Positions 26,187 to 35,509 of a DNA stretch of 64,000 nt are shown here, piece by piece (position 1 is the first letter of the stretch; every line of letters starts with the position of its first letter). The stretch comes from Flavobacterium saccharophilum. GTDB taxonomy: Bacteria; Bacteroidota; Bacteroidia; Flavobacteriales; Flavobacteriaceae. The notes beneath the pieces were generated by a model. It was not told the DNA's origin, ran no database searches, and saw only the letters and a program-made list of their open reading frames with translations. The stretch spans positions 434,001-498,000 of the forward strand of contig NZ_FRBY01000003.1 of NCBI RefSeq assembly GCF_900142735.1, in the 5' to 3' direction. The position numbers and the translations under genes are program-made.

Positions 26187-27398
26187 ATGAATTCAAATCA
26201 AAAAGAACTGATCAAAGCTACAATTCCAATATTAAGAGCAAGTGGCGAAGACCTTACCAATTATTTTTATGCCAGAATGTTTAGAGAGCATCCTGAATTG
26301 CGAAATATGTTCAATATGGGAAATCAGGCAAACGGAAGACAAAAATCTGCTTTAGCCAATGCCGTTTTGGCTTACGCCGAAAATATTGAAGACCCAAGTG
26401 TTTTAATCGGCGTTCTGAAAGGAATAGGAACCAAACACAGAAGCTTAAATATTCAACCAGAACAATATAAAATTGTCGGAACACAATTAATAGCTTCAAT
26501 CGCCGAAGTTGTCGGAGAAGCTGCGACACCCGAAATATTAGAAGCCTGGACAGTTGCTTTTTATCAGTTGGCAAAAATTATGATCGATCTTGAGAAAGGC
26601 TTATACGAAGAAAATGCCGCCAAACCCGGAAGCTGGAACGGCTGGAGAAAATTTGTCATTAAAAAGATTGTTGAAGAATCAACAGAAATCAAATCGTTTT
26701 ATCTGTATCCTGAAGACGGAAAAGAAATTGCCAACTTTCATGCAGGACAATTTATCAGCGTTCAGGTTTTTGTTCCGGAATTAGGTCTTTTACAACCAAG
26801 ACAATATAGTTTATCGAGTGCTTTCAATCCCGAATATTACCGAATTTCAGTAAAAAAAGAAAGTGGAATTGCACCAAATCCATCCGGTCTGGTTTCCCAA
26901 ACTTTACATTCAAAACGAGAAGGCGACGTGATTTCTATTTCGGCTCCAGCCGGATTATTTCATTTAGAAAAGGACTCTAAAAGTCCTTTGGTTTTAATCA
27001 GCGGAGGTGTTGGGCTTACGCCGATGTTAAGCATGTTGGAAACCAATTTAAATGCGCTTCAAAATAAAAAAACAGTCTGGATTCACGGCTGCCGAAATGA
27101 GTCGGTTCATGCTTTTAAAGAACAAATTTCGGCTTTAAAAGAAGAAGCAGAATGGCTTGCAACCTTTACTTTTTATGATTCGGCACCAAATGATGAAGCT
27201 TTTTCAAATGAAATAATTGAAGGTCGCGTTGATCTTCATAAATGTAAAGAAGCTATTTTATTGGAAGAAGCAAAATTTTACATCTGTGGTCCTGAAATGT
27301 TTATTAAAACGCAATACGAAGCGTTAATCAATTTGAATATCAATCAGGAAAATATATTTTATGAAGAATTTGGCCCTCAATTGATTAATCTGAACTAA
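26187..27398 (+). CDS. hmp: Flavohemoprotein (nitric oxide dioxygenase)
   Basis: A 403-residue protein, the usual length for Hmp, starting MNSNQKELIKATIPIL; the longer frame from 26139 adds 16 residues absent in the family and begins at the transcript start. An N-terminal globin (about 1-135) contains the proximal-His segment GTKHRSLNIQPEQY. A ferredoxin-reductase-type FAD domain (RQYSLSSAF) and an NAD domain (LISGGVGLTPMLSML, FYICGPEMF) follow. It oxidises NO to nitrate with O2 and NADH in the cytoplasm. A CRP/FNR-type dyad in class II position suggests control by a Crp/Fnr-family sensor. A small membrane protein gene starts one base after its stop. Confidence 0.95.
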   Translation: MNSNQKELIKATIPILRASGEDLTNYFYARMFREHPELRNMFNMGNQANGRQKSALANAVLAYAENIEDPSVLIGVLKGIGTKHRSLNIQPEQYKIVGTQLIASIAEVVGEAATPEILEAWTVAFYQLAKIMIDLEKGLYEENAAKPGSWNGWRKFVIKKIVEESTEIKSFYLYPEDGKEIANFHAGQFISVQVFVPELGLLQPRQYSLSSAFNPEYYRISVKKESGIAPNPSGLVSQTLHSKREGDVISISAPAGLFHLEKDSKSPLVLISGGVGLTPMLSMLETNLNALQNKKTVWIHGCRNESVHAFKEQISALKEEAEWLATFTFYDSAPNDEAFSNEIIEGRVDLHKCKEAILLEEAKFYICGPEMFIKTQYEALINLNINQENIFYEEFGPQLINLN

Positions 27399-27399
27399 A

Positions 27400-27600
27400 G
27401 TGAAATTCATTTCTTTTTACAGGAAAAAAAAGTCAAACCCATTCTTAAAAAATTGCATAACAACATTTTTTATCACGTTCACATTGGCTTGTATCAATTG
27501 TGCGGACAAATCAAATTTTTTATTTTTTTGGATGCGTTCCTGGATCGTGGCTTGTTTGATTTCAAACTTTTTTTCCTTTCTGTTATCTTCTAAAAGATAA
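27400..27600 (+). CDS. Small membrane protein, DUF2798-like
   Basis: A 66-residue frame starting with GTG one base after the hmp stop. It has two hydrophobic segments (about 18-34 and 43-62) linked by KSNFLFFWMRSWI, a layout matching DUF2798 proteins (two helices with F..W.RSW between). A terminator hairpin follows within 10 bases, which supports the unit hmp plus this gene. Function unknown. Confidence 0.55.
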   Translation: MKFISFYRKKKSNPFLKNCITTFFITFTLACINCADKSNFLFFWMRSWIVACLISNFFSFLLSSKR

Positions 27601-27606
27601 ATCCCT

Positions 27607-27645
27607 AAAAACCTCCAATCAATTGATTGAGAGGTTTTTATTTTT
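27607..27645 (+). terminator. Terminator of the hmp operon
   Basis: AAAACCTC and GAGGTTTT, with further pairing AATC/GATT inside, followed by a T-rich run. Confidence 0.8.
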
Positions 27646-27759
27646 TGAATATTTATTACACTTTAAAAGTACTTTACAGACAAATAAAAAAGTAAAATCA
27701 AAAAAAAGATTGTGAATTTCTAGTTTAAATCGTTAAATTTATTGCGATATTGTTGATTC

Positions 27760-27786
27760 CTAAGATTGTAATTAGTGCTATCTTAG
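27760..27786. promoter_or_regulatory. Dyad upstream of the response regulator/kinase pair
   Basis: CTAAGAT and ATCTTAG, 7-base arms with a 13-base spacer, about 94 bases before the response regulator start. It may be an operator or a leader hairpin. Confidence 0.3.
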
Positions 27787-27879
27787 CAGAAACAAAATAT
27801 TGAAAACCTTATCTAACTTAAACAGGATGAGAACATTCAACAAAAAAACATTTTAACCCAGATTATATCCTACAATACA

Positions 27880-28329
27880 ATGAATAAACAGCATTACAAT
27901 CTTTTACTAGCGGACGATGATGAAGACGATTGCGCTTTTTTTAAAGAAGCCCTTGATGAACTGTCGCTTCCGGTATCACTTGCTGTTGTTAATGATGGCG
28001 TTCAGCTTATGGATTATTTAGCTGCCAATTCTTCTGATAATTTACCGGATATGTTATTTCTTGACCTTAATATGCCTCGTAAAAATGGGCATGAATGCTT
28101 AAAAGAAATAAAAGAAATTGCCGACCTCCATTCGCTGCCGGTGATTATTTTCTCAACATCACTGGATACAGAAATTGTTGATTTGATGTACAAAAAAGGC
28201 GCTACTTACTATATCCGGAAACCCGGTGAATTCTCTATGTTAAAAAAAGTTATCGGCAACGCCCTGAATGTAGTTTCTGAAAATAAATTAAAACAACCTG
28301 TACGAGAGCATTTTGTTCTTCAACCTTAA
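27880..28329 (+). CDS. Rcp1-like single-domain response regulator
   Basis: A 149-residue receiver protein with the acidic cluster ADDDEDD near the N-terminus, the phosphoacceptor in LFLDLNMPRKNG, and the Lys in YIRKPGEF. The extended loops are typical of the Rcp1 type that pairs with phytochrome-like or PAS kinases. The multi-PAS kinase gene begins 12 bases after the stop, so the two form one operon and probably one phosphorelay. Confidence 0.9.
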   Translation: MNKQHYNLLLADDDEDDCAFFKEALDELSLPVSLAVVNDGVQLMDYLAANSSDNLPDMLFLDLNMPRKNGHECLKEIKEIADLHSLPVIIFSTSLDTEIVDLMYKKGATYYIRKPGEFSMLKKVIGNALNVVSENKLKQPVREHFVLQP

Positions 28330-28341
28330 ATAGTTTTGAGA

Positions 28342-31300
28342 ATGAACCGTACAAACGAGGAACATTATTTTCTAGCCGGTGGTGGCGAAATGGGCGAATT
28401 GATTCGTGCCAAAGACTGGAGTAAAACATCATTAGGCGATCCTTCAACCTGGCCTCAGAGTCTTTGTACAATGGTGGCGGTTATGCTTGAAAACCCTTTT
28501 GGAATGTATATTGCCTGGGGTGACGATTATACGCAATTGTATAACGATGGATATCGTCCTATTTTAGGTTCAACCAAACATCCAGATGCTCTGGGGATTG
28601 GCACAAGACAAACATTCTCTGAAATCTGGGACATTATAGGACCTATGTTTGATGGCGTAATGGAGGGTAGACCTATTGGCTTTCCAGATTTTATGCTGCC
28701 TTTAAATAGAAATGGTTTTGTAGAAGAATGCTACTTCGATTTTTCATACAGCCCAATTAGAAAAGAAGATGGTACCGTTGGAGGTGTCCTTGTTACTGTC
28801 ATTGAAACAACAGAAAAGAAACGGGCTACTGATGCATTAAAAGAAAGCAATTCCCGTTTTTTAAATAATATTATGCAGGCTCCCGTTGCAATGTGTGTTG
28901 TTAGAGGAAAAGACCATATTGTAGAAATTGCAAATGAAAAAATGATTCAATTGTGGGGAACAACTGCAGAAAAAGTATTAAATAAACCTATTTTTGAAGG
29001 CTTGCCAGAAGCAAAAGATCAGGGTTTAGAAAACTTAATCAATACCGTTTATAAAACGGGGGAAAAATTTATTGCAAATGAACGTCCGGTTCAATTGCCA
29101 CGTAACGGAAAAATTGAAACTTTTTATCTGAATTTTGTTTATGATGCTCTTAAAGAAAGTGACGGCACTATCTCTGGAGTTGTAGCAATTGCTATTGATG
29201 TAACAGCACAGGTTCTAGCCAGAGAAAGAATTCACGAAGGAGAACAAAAAGCAAGACAGCTTGTAGAAAATGCCCCTTTCCCTATTGGTGTGTATGTGGG
29301 TAAAGAAAAACGAATTGAACTTGCTAACCAATCGATTATGGACGTTTGGGGAAAAGGAAATGATGTCGTTGGAAAATTATACACCGAAATTTTACCGGAA
29401 CTTGACAATCAATTGGTTTTTGATCAGATTACTCGTGTTTTTGAAACTGGTGAATCTTTCCACTCCAAAAACACCCGTATTGATCTGACTATAAATGGCA
29501 TATTAGAAACTTTTTATTTTGATTATAGTTTTACACCATTATACGATATAAATGGGAACATTTATGGCGTAATGAATACGGCAGCCGAAACAACTGACCT
29601 TAATCTCGCAAAGCAAAGAATAGAAGAAAACGAGAATAATTTGCGGAGCATGGTTTTGGAAGCTCCAATTGGCATCTGTGTTTTAGATGCTAAGACTTTG
29701 ATAAGCGAAATCGTAAACGAAAGCTTTATTGAAGTCGCAGGAAAATCATACGATCAAATTGCAGGAAAACACTATTGGGATTCCTTTGCCGAAGTTAAAC
29801 CTTACTACGAAGAAGCATTACAAAAAGTTATAAATGAAGGTCTGCCCTTTCATGCAAATGAAGTAGAAATGATGCTTGTGCGTCATGGTAAAGAAGAAAT
29901 TGTATATGTGACTTTTGTATATGCACCTCTTAAAAATATAGAAGGAAAAGTTACCAAAGTCGCTATCTGGGTTCTGGACAATACACCTCAGGTAAAAGCA
30001 AGACAAGAAATTGAAAAAGCAGATAAACGATTTCGTAATACTGTAAAACAGGCTCCGATTGGAATCACTATTTTACGTGGTTCTGACTATATGGTTGAAA
30101 TGGCAAATGAAGCTTACTTAAAACTAGTTGACAGAGAAGAGCATACTTTTGTTGGAAAGCCATTATTTAAATCTTTACCAGAAGTCGAAAGTAGTGTAAA
30201 TTCTTTATTACATGATGTTTTAACTACCGGAATTCCTTTTCACGGGTATGAAGTTCCTATTCCTTTAAATCGCTATGGAAAACTGGAAATTTCATATTTC
30301 GACTTTTTATATTCTCCTTTAAAAGAAGAAGACGGGACTATTTCAGGTATTATCGTAACGGTTACAGAAGTCAGCGAAAAAGTAGAAGCCCGAAAAGAAA
30401 TAGAACAAAACGAAGAAAGGCTAAAAATTATTGTAGAAGCAAGTGAATTAGGCACCTGGGAATTGAATGTGAAAACCAGAGAACCAATTTATTCTTATAG
30501 ATATCTTGAAATTGTTGGTGGTTACAAAGAGAATCTAAAATTAACCCATGATCAATTGCTTAAACATCTTCATCCTGATGATATGCACATTCGCAATAAA
30601 GCTTTTAAAGAAGCGCTTGCTTCTGGATATCTTCATTATGAAGCACGAACAATATGGATTGATGGTTCAATTCACTGGATTGAAGGAAAAGGAAAACTTT
30701 TCTACGATGAAGATAATAACCCAGAAAAGTTAATTGGAACCATCCGGGATATTACGGATGAAAAAAACCATCAACACGAACTCGAAGAAAGCGAGAAAAG
30801 ATTTCGCTCTTTGACCGAAAGTATTCCGCAATTAATTTGGGAAACGGATGAAAAAGGAAATGCTTTATTTGCTTCCGGAAAATGGTTTGAATACACCGGA
30901 ACCCATCCCGCTGGCGAAGCCGAATGGAGAGCAATGATTCATCCTGATGATTTTGAAGAAAATACCAGAATTTGGAGCCATAGTTTGGCCACCGGAGAAG
31001 TCTATCGTTGTGATGTTCGCGTTAGAAGGAAAGATGGCAATTACAGATGGCACGCCGTAATTGGTGAACCGGTTTTAGATATTGATGGTAAAATTCTAAA
31101 ATGGGTGGGTGCCTTCACCGATATTCATACTGAAAAAGCCTTTACGCATGAGCTAGAACAGCAAGTAGCTGCGAGAACCAGAGAGTTGAATTTAATGAAC
31201 GAATCACTTCAAAAAAGTGAAGAACGTTATCATTTAATGGTGGAAGAGGTACAGGATTACGCCATCTTATACCTTGATCATCAAGGAACTGTAGAAAATT

Positions 31301-32355
31301 GGAATTTAGGAGCTCAAAAGATCAAAGGATATAAAGCTGAAGAAATTATTGGGCACAATTTCTCTAAATTTTACACAGAAGAAGATATAAAGAAAAATCT
31401 TCCTCAAAAACTACTAAATGTAGCTATAGAAAAAGGAAAATCAAGTCATGAAGGATGGCGCGTTCGCAAAGATGGAACCTATTTCTGGGCGAGTTCTGTT
31501 ATTACTGCGGTTCACAACAAAAAAGGTCATGTTATTGGCTTCTCAAAAGTGACACATGATCTATCTGAAAAGAAGAAAGCAGATGACAAATTAAAATTAA
31601 ATGCTTTAGAACTGGAGCAAAAAAACATAGAACTCGAGAAAATGAATCAGGAGTTACAGTCTTTTGCTTATATCTCAAGTCATGATTTACAGGAACCGCT
31701 TAGAAAAATTCAAACTTTTGCTACGCTCATCCTGGAAAAAGAGTTTGAAAATTTATCTGATGCCGGAAAAGATAAGTTTCAGCGCATGCAAAATGCGGCT
31801 CAACGTATGCAAACGCTAATTAATGATTTACTCTCGTACTCCAGAACGAATATTCAGGAGCGCGTTTTTGAGAAAACAGATCTTTCTAAAATTATTGATG
31901 AAGTTAAAGACGATCTAAAGGAAGAAATTGAGCAAAAAAATGCCACAATTGAAAACTGTGAAAATTGCGAGGCCAATATTATTCCGTTTCAATTTAGACA
32001 GCTTTTGTATAATTTGGTGAGCAATTCACTTAAGTTCTCCAATCCTGAAACACCAATCGTAATAAAGATTCAAAGTAAAATTGTTAGCGGAGCACTTTTA
32101 AACAATGAAAAACTAGAAAAAGACACCCACTATTGTCATATTAAAATTTCTGACAATGGAATTGGTTTTGAGCAGCAATACAGCTCCAAGATTTTTGAAG
32201 TTTTTCAGCGTTTACATGGGAAATTAGAATATACCGGAACTGGAATTGGTCTTGCCATTGTGAAAAAAATTGTAGACAACCATAGCGGAATTATCACTGC
32301 AACCGGTGAAAAGAACAAAGGAGCTACTTTTGATATTTATCTTCCGGTTCAATAA
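28342..32355 (+). CDS. Multi-PAS sensor histidine kinase
   Basis: From the ATG at 28342 the protein has 1337 residues (a TTG at 28336 would add two). An N-terminal PAS/GAF-like sensor segment (about 20-155; GMYIAWGDDYTQLYNDGY) is followed by four similar PAS units of about 130 residues, each opening with AP(F/V/I)xI and containing a plain core with F.NE.P.L..NGK.E-type strands. Two PAS_3-type domains (LHPDD, IHPDDFEE) and one further PAS domain follow. A HisKA domain with ISSHDLQEPLRK and an ATPase domain with DNGIGF and GTGIGLAIVKK close the protein. No membrane helix is seen, so it senses inside the cell. The adjacent Rcp1-like regulator is its likely target. Confidence 0.93.
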   Translation: MNRTNEEHYFLAGGGEMGELIRAKDWSKTSLGDPSTWPQSLCTMVAVMLENPFGMYIAWGDDYTQLYNDGYRPILGSTKHPDALGIGTRQTFSEIWDIIGPMFDGVMEGRPIGFPDFMLPLNRNGFVEECYFDFSYSPIRKEDGTVGGVLVTVIETTEKKRATDALKESNSRFLNNIMQAPVAMCVVRGKDHIVEIANEKMIQLWGTTAEKVLNKPIFEGLPEAKDQGLENLINTVYKTGEKFIANERPVQLPRNGKIETFYLNFVYDALKESDGTISGVVAIAIDVTAQVLARERIHEGEQKARQLVENAPFPIGVYVGKEKRIELANQSIMDVWGKGNDVVGKLYTEILPELDNQLVFDQITRVFETGESFHSKNTRIDLTINGILETFYFDYSFTPLYDINGNIYGVMNTAAETTDLNLAKQRIEENENNLRSMVLEAPIGICVLDAKTLISEIVNESFIEVAGKSYDQIAGKHYWDSFAEVKPYYEEALQKVINEGLPFHANEVEMMLVRHGKEEIVYVTFVYAPLKNIEGKVTKVAIWVLDNTPQVKARQEIEKADKRFRNTVKQAPIGITILRGSDYMVEMANEAYLKLVDREEHTFVGKPLFKSLPEVESSVNSLLHDVLTTGIPFHGYEVPIPLNRYGKLEISYFDFLYSPLKEEDGTISGIIVTVTEVSEKVEARKEIEQNEERLKIIVEASELGTWELNVKTREPIYSYRYLEIVGGYKENLKLTHDQLLKHLHPDDMHIRNKAFKEALASGYLHYEARTIWIDGSIHWIEGKGKLFYDEDNNPEKLIGTIRDITDEKNHQHELEESEKRFRSLTESIPQLIWETDEKGNALFASGKWFEYTGTHPAGEAEWRAMIHPDDFEENTRIWSHSLATGEVYRCDVRVRRKDGNYRWHAVIGEPVLDIDGKILKWVGAFTDIHTEKAFTHELEQQVAARTRELNLMNESLQKSEERYHLMVEEVQDYAILYLDHQGTVENWNLGAQKIKGYKAEEIIGHNFSKFYTEEDIKKNLPQKLLNVAIEKGKSSHEGWRVRKDGTYFWASSVITAVHNKKGHVIGFSKVTHDLSEKKKADDKLKLNALELEQKNIELEKMNQELQSFAYISSHDLQEPLRKIQTFATLILEKEFENLSDAGKDKFQRMQNAAQRMQTLINDLLSYSRTNIQERVFEKTDLSKIIDEVKDDLKEEIEQKNATIENCENCEANIIPFQFRQLLYNLVSNSLKFSNPETPIVIKIQSKIVSGALLNNEKLEKDTHYCHIKISDNGIGFEQQYSSKIFEVFQRLHGKLEYTGTGIGLAIVKKIVDNHSGIITATGEKNKGATFDIYLPVQ

Positions 32356-32420
32356 TGAATTAAATTCCAATTTTTAAATTCCAAATTCCAAAACTTAAAC
32401 TTCAAGATTTAAATCAATAT

Positions 32421-32458
32421 AAAAGCGGGAGTCTATTTTAAAACTCCCGCTTTTTTTT
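32421..32458. terminator. Bidirectional terminator between convergent genes
   Basis: AAAAGCGGGAGT and ACTCCCGCTTTT form a 12-base perfect stem with a run of T residues on the plus strand and A residues ahead of it. Confidence 0.88.
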
Positions 32459-32477
32459 CTTTAATTCGATTATGATT

Positions 32478-34391
32478 TTACAAACTGGCTTCAAAAGGTG
32501 AAGCCGGTAAATTTTCTTTATTATATAAATTCGCCTGATCCGGATTATCTGCCCAGGCATATCGAACTTTTTTAGGATTTAAAATAGTTGTGTTCGAAAT
32601 TATAATTTTATCTCCTTCAATTACTGCATTAGCCCAAACAAATTTTCCATCATTTCCGGCAATTTCAAATGCTTTAAGCGGTTTATTTTCTTTGGATATT
32701 AAACCTGTTCCAATATCTGTAAAACTTAAAATAAGTTTATTCCCTTTTTGTTCCAATGCTTTAAAAAGCGGCCCGGAGGCAACAAGATTCTTTTCTCCAT
32801 AAACCATTTTTCTCGCCAATAAAGAAAGCCTTTTTCCGACATCGTATTTGTTTAAAGGATGAATGTCATTCCACTCTCCAAGATCAATAGTAACAGCCAT
32901 TCCTGTATTAGGAACAGCTAAAATATTTTTTTGCTGTTGTCTCAATGCTGCCCAATTACTTTCGCCCGGCTCTGTTTTTGGTGCCATAAAATTAGTAAGC
33001 TGTACGTATAAAAACGGAAAGGAACCTTGCTTCCATTCTGCTCTCCAATTCGTGATTAAAGTTTCCATCAAAGCCGAATATTCTTCCGGTTTTTTAGTGC
33101 TCGATTCACCCTGATACCAAAGCACGCCTTTTATTCCATAATTTTTTAATGGTGCAATCATTGCATTATACAATCCGACTGGTTTCCATCTGATAAAAGT
33201 CGGTGCAGGCAATGGCAGCATTTTTACTCCTAATTTATATTTCCAGAAACCTTTCAAATCAATAACTTCATTACCAAGAATCAATTCATACGATTTATCT
33301 TCTACAAAACCACCTCTTCCCGTATTATTAATAACACGAATCGCGATTTCATTTTTACCTTCTTTTAAAAATTTAGTATCAAAAGGATAAATTCTTGGCG
33401 GATACATATACGAGGTTGTACCCACAAAATGCCCGTTTACATAAACCGAATCAGCATCAACAATTCTTCCTAAAATAAGTTTTGCGTTACTTTCTTTTAA
33501 GTTTGAAACTGTAAATTCTTTTCGGAACCAGACAACACCATTTACATTTCCTATTTCATTATCAGCCCAATATCCGGGAATATTCATGCCTTTCCAATCT
33601 GAATCTTCTAATTCAGGATTTGACCATTTATTCTTCAAACCTTCATCCTCTTTGTTAATTGTAGCATACCAGGTTGAACTGATTTTCTTATCACTTTCCT
33701 CAATTTGCGCACCTAAAGTTCCGTCTTTGAACTTTTGATATTCAGCATCATATTCCGGAAACTTTTTTACTGCATCGGCACTGATCCAGCATTCTGCAGG
33801 CGAGCCACCTAATGCGCTATTAATTAACCCGATCGGAATTTTATACTTTTGATAGATTTCATCGGCAAAAAAATAAGCAACCGCCGAGAATTTTAAAATA
33901 TTTCCCTGATTTGCCGAAAGCCATTCTCCTGAAGAAAGATCTGTATTTTCTTTTGCAAATTCGTATTGATCAGGCACCAAAAACTGTCTGATGTTGGTAT
34001 TATCAGCTTTTGCAATTACATCTTTGTATTTATCCTTAACCCGCTCCATTGGAAGTTCCATATTCGATTGTCCGGAACAAAGCCAGACATCACCAATCAA
34101 AATGTTTTTCAGGACAATAATATTGCTGGCTGATAAAGTCATTTCGTAAGGGCCGCCTGCCTTTTGAGACGGCAATATAACCATCCAGTTTCCATCTTTT
34201 GCAGCTGTCGTTTTGAATTTCTTTTGATTAAAATTAATTTCAATATTTTCATCTGGCGATGCCCAACCCCAAATTTTTAATGGAATATCACGTTGTAAAA
34301 CCATTCCGTCGCTAATTAAACGAGGCAGTTTTATCTGAGCATGCATACCGCTGCAAAGACAAAAGGCAATAAGGATTACTATTTTTTTCAT
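32478..34391 (-). CDS. Sialate O-acetylesterase-like (SGNH) exported esterase
   Basis: A 637-residue protein from the ATG at 34391, which gives a clean signal peptide (MKKIVILIAFCLCSGMHAQ); the longer frame to 34451 has no leader character at its start. The SASA esterase blocks are present: WLCSGQSNMELPM with the nucleophile Ser, GVLWYQGES, and EWNDIHPLNKYDVG with the catalytic Asp/His. A beta-sandwich insert (about 265-395; GVVWFRKEFTVSN, YVNGHFVG) is like those in related enzymes. Although such proteins are named for sialic acid, its place beside xylA/xylB and xylanolytic enzymes suggests removal of acetyl groups from xylan in the periplasm. Confidence 0.87.
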   Translation of the reverse strand: MKKIVILIAFCLCSGMHAQIKLPRLISDGMVLQRDIPLKIWGWASPDENIEINFNQKKFKTTAAKDGNWMVILPSQKAGGPYEMTLSASNIIVLKNILIGDVWLCSGQSNMELPMERVKDKYKDVIAKADNTNIRQFLVPDQYEFAKENTDLSSGEWLSANQGNILKFSAVAYFFADEIYQKYKIPIGLINSALGGSPAECWISADAVKKFPEYDAEYQKFKDGTLGAQIEESDKKISSTWYATINKEDEGLKNKWSNPELEDSDWKGMNIPGYWADNEIGNVNGVVWFRKEFTVSNLKESNAKLILGRIVDADSVYVNGHFVGTTSYMYPPRIYPFDTKFLKEGKNEIAIRVINNTGRGGFVEDKSYELILGNEVIDLKGFWKYKLGVKMLPLPAPTFIRWKPVGLYNAMIAPLKNYGIKGVLWYQGESSTKKPEEYSALMETLITNWRAEWKQGSFPFLYVQLTNFMAPKTEPGESNWAALRQQQKNILAVPNTGMAVTIDLGEWNDIHPLNKYDVGKRLSLLARKMVYGEKNLVASGPLFKALEQKGNKLILSFTDIGTGLISKENKPLKAFEIAGNDGKFVWANAVIEGDKIIISNTTILNPKKVRYAWADNPDQANLYNKENLPASPFEASL

Positions 34392-34505
34392 TTTTATTTT
34401 TCTTTCAGGAATCAATGAACAATTTACGGCATGAAAACTGGTTTTATACAAAAGGGACTGTAGAAAATTTGAATGACAATCGAAACAAACTATTTGTCTT
34501 TTATT

Positions 34506-35162
34506 TTAAAGCTGCATCTTTTTAGAATCTTCAATAAATTGATTCAAACCAATATCAGTCAAAGGATGTTTCAACAATCCTTTAATAGACGATAATGGTC
34601 CGGTCATTACATCAGATCCAACTTTAGCGCAATTCACTACGTGCATGGTATGTCTGATGGAAGCTGAAAGTATTTGTGTATTGAAAGCGTAATTATCATA
34701 GATCTCTCTGATTTCAGAAATCAAATGCATTCCGTCTGTTGAGATATCGTCTAGTCTTCCTAAAAATGGAGAAACATAAGTCGCTCCTGCCTTTGCAGCT
34801 AATAAAGCTTGTCCCGGTGAAAAAACTAAAGTCACATTTGTTCTGATTCCTTTATCCGAAAAGTATTTACACGCTTTGATTCCATCAGCAATCATTGGTA
34901 ATTTCACTACAATTTGTTCGTGCAAAGCAGCAAGCTCCTCTCCTTCTCTGATCATTCCGTCAAAGTCAGTTGAAATAACTTCTGCAGAAACATCTCCATC
35001 TACAATATTACAGATTGCCAGATAATGCTTCAAAATATTTTCTTTTCCTGTAATTCCCTCTTTGGCCATTAAAGACGGATTTGTTGTAACGCCATCTAAA
35101 ACACCTAGTGCCTGGGCTTCTTTAATATCTTCTAAATTTGCTGTGTCAATAAAAAATTTCAT
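34506..35162 (-). CDS. tal: Transaldolase, small (TalC/FSA) type
   Basis: A 218-residue protein matching the compact transaldolase/fructose-6-phosphate aldolase family: [33 protein letters not shown], the Schiff-base lysine in IVVKLPM, and [19 protein letters not shown]. In the pentose-phosphate pathway it transfers dihydroxyacetone units between sugar phosphates. It follows xylA in the xyl cluster, after a 347-base gap with a strong hairpin, and would handle the xylulose-5-phosphate made by XylA and XylB. FSA activity cannot be excluded from sequence alone. Confidence 0.9.
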   Translation of the reverse strand: MKFFIDTANLEDIKEAQALGVLDGVTTNPSLMAKEGITGKENILKHYLAICNIVDGDVSAEVISTDFDGMIREGEELAALHEQIVVKLPMIADGIKACKYFSDKGIRTNVTLVFSPGQALLAAKAGATYVSPFLGRLDDISTDGMHLISEIREIYDNYAFNTQILSASIRHTMHVVNCAKVGSDVMTGPLSSIKGLLKHPLTDIGLNQFIEDSKKMQL

Positions 35163-35509
35163 TGGTTTTGGGTTTAAGTTTATTTTTGATTAAATAATAG
35201 TATTGTATTCCAATTCATAAAAATGAATTAGAAACAGGTAATATGATTGAAATATAATTTGAAATATAAAAAAACAGTGAAAGAAATCACTGTGAAGACA
35301 ATTTGAAAAACTATCTGTTTTGAATAAGAAATTAGTGAAATGGCCGTTGATCTCTTCAACATCAACGGCCATAATTACTAAATAATTCACTTCATTTTCC
35401 CTGGCAAATACACTAACCAAAATATTTTGCCAGAGACAAAAAAACTACAAAAAACAATCTTGATTTCGGTTTCACTTTAACCGAAAATTATTTTTCTGTC
35501 GTCAATCAA
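35163..35509. other. Gap between xylA and the transaldolase gene with two hairpins
   Basis: It contains a small dyad (ACAGTGA-N6-TCACTGT, 35274-35293) and a strong hairpin (35341-35371). A 76-codon frame over the hairpins is not accepted as a gene because it consists of the repeat arms and low-complexity sequence. Confidence 0.6.
35341..35371 (-). terminator. Strong hairpin after xylA
   Basis: TGGCCGTTGAT and ATCAACGGCCA pair perfectly over 11 bases with a 9-base loop. On the minus strand it follows xylA by about 140 bases and precedes tal; the tract after it (TTTCACTAATTTC) is only partly T-rich, so it may be a partial terminator or a processing signal. Confidence 0.55.

Noticed and set aside
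35190..35420. Minus-strand frame of 76 codons between xylA and the transaldolase gene
   Set aside because: It runs over a perfect hairpin and a second dyad and has no domain pattern; better explained as intergenic sequence.
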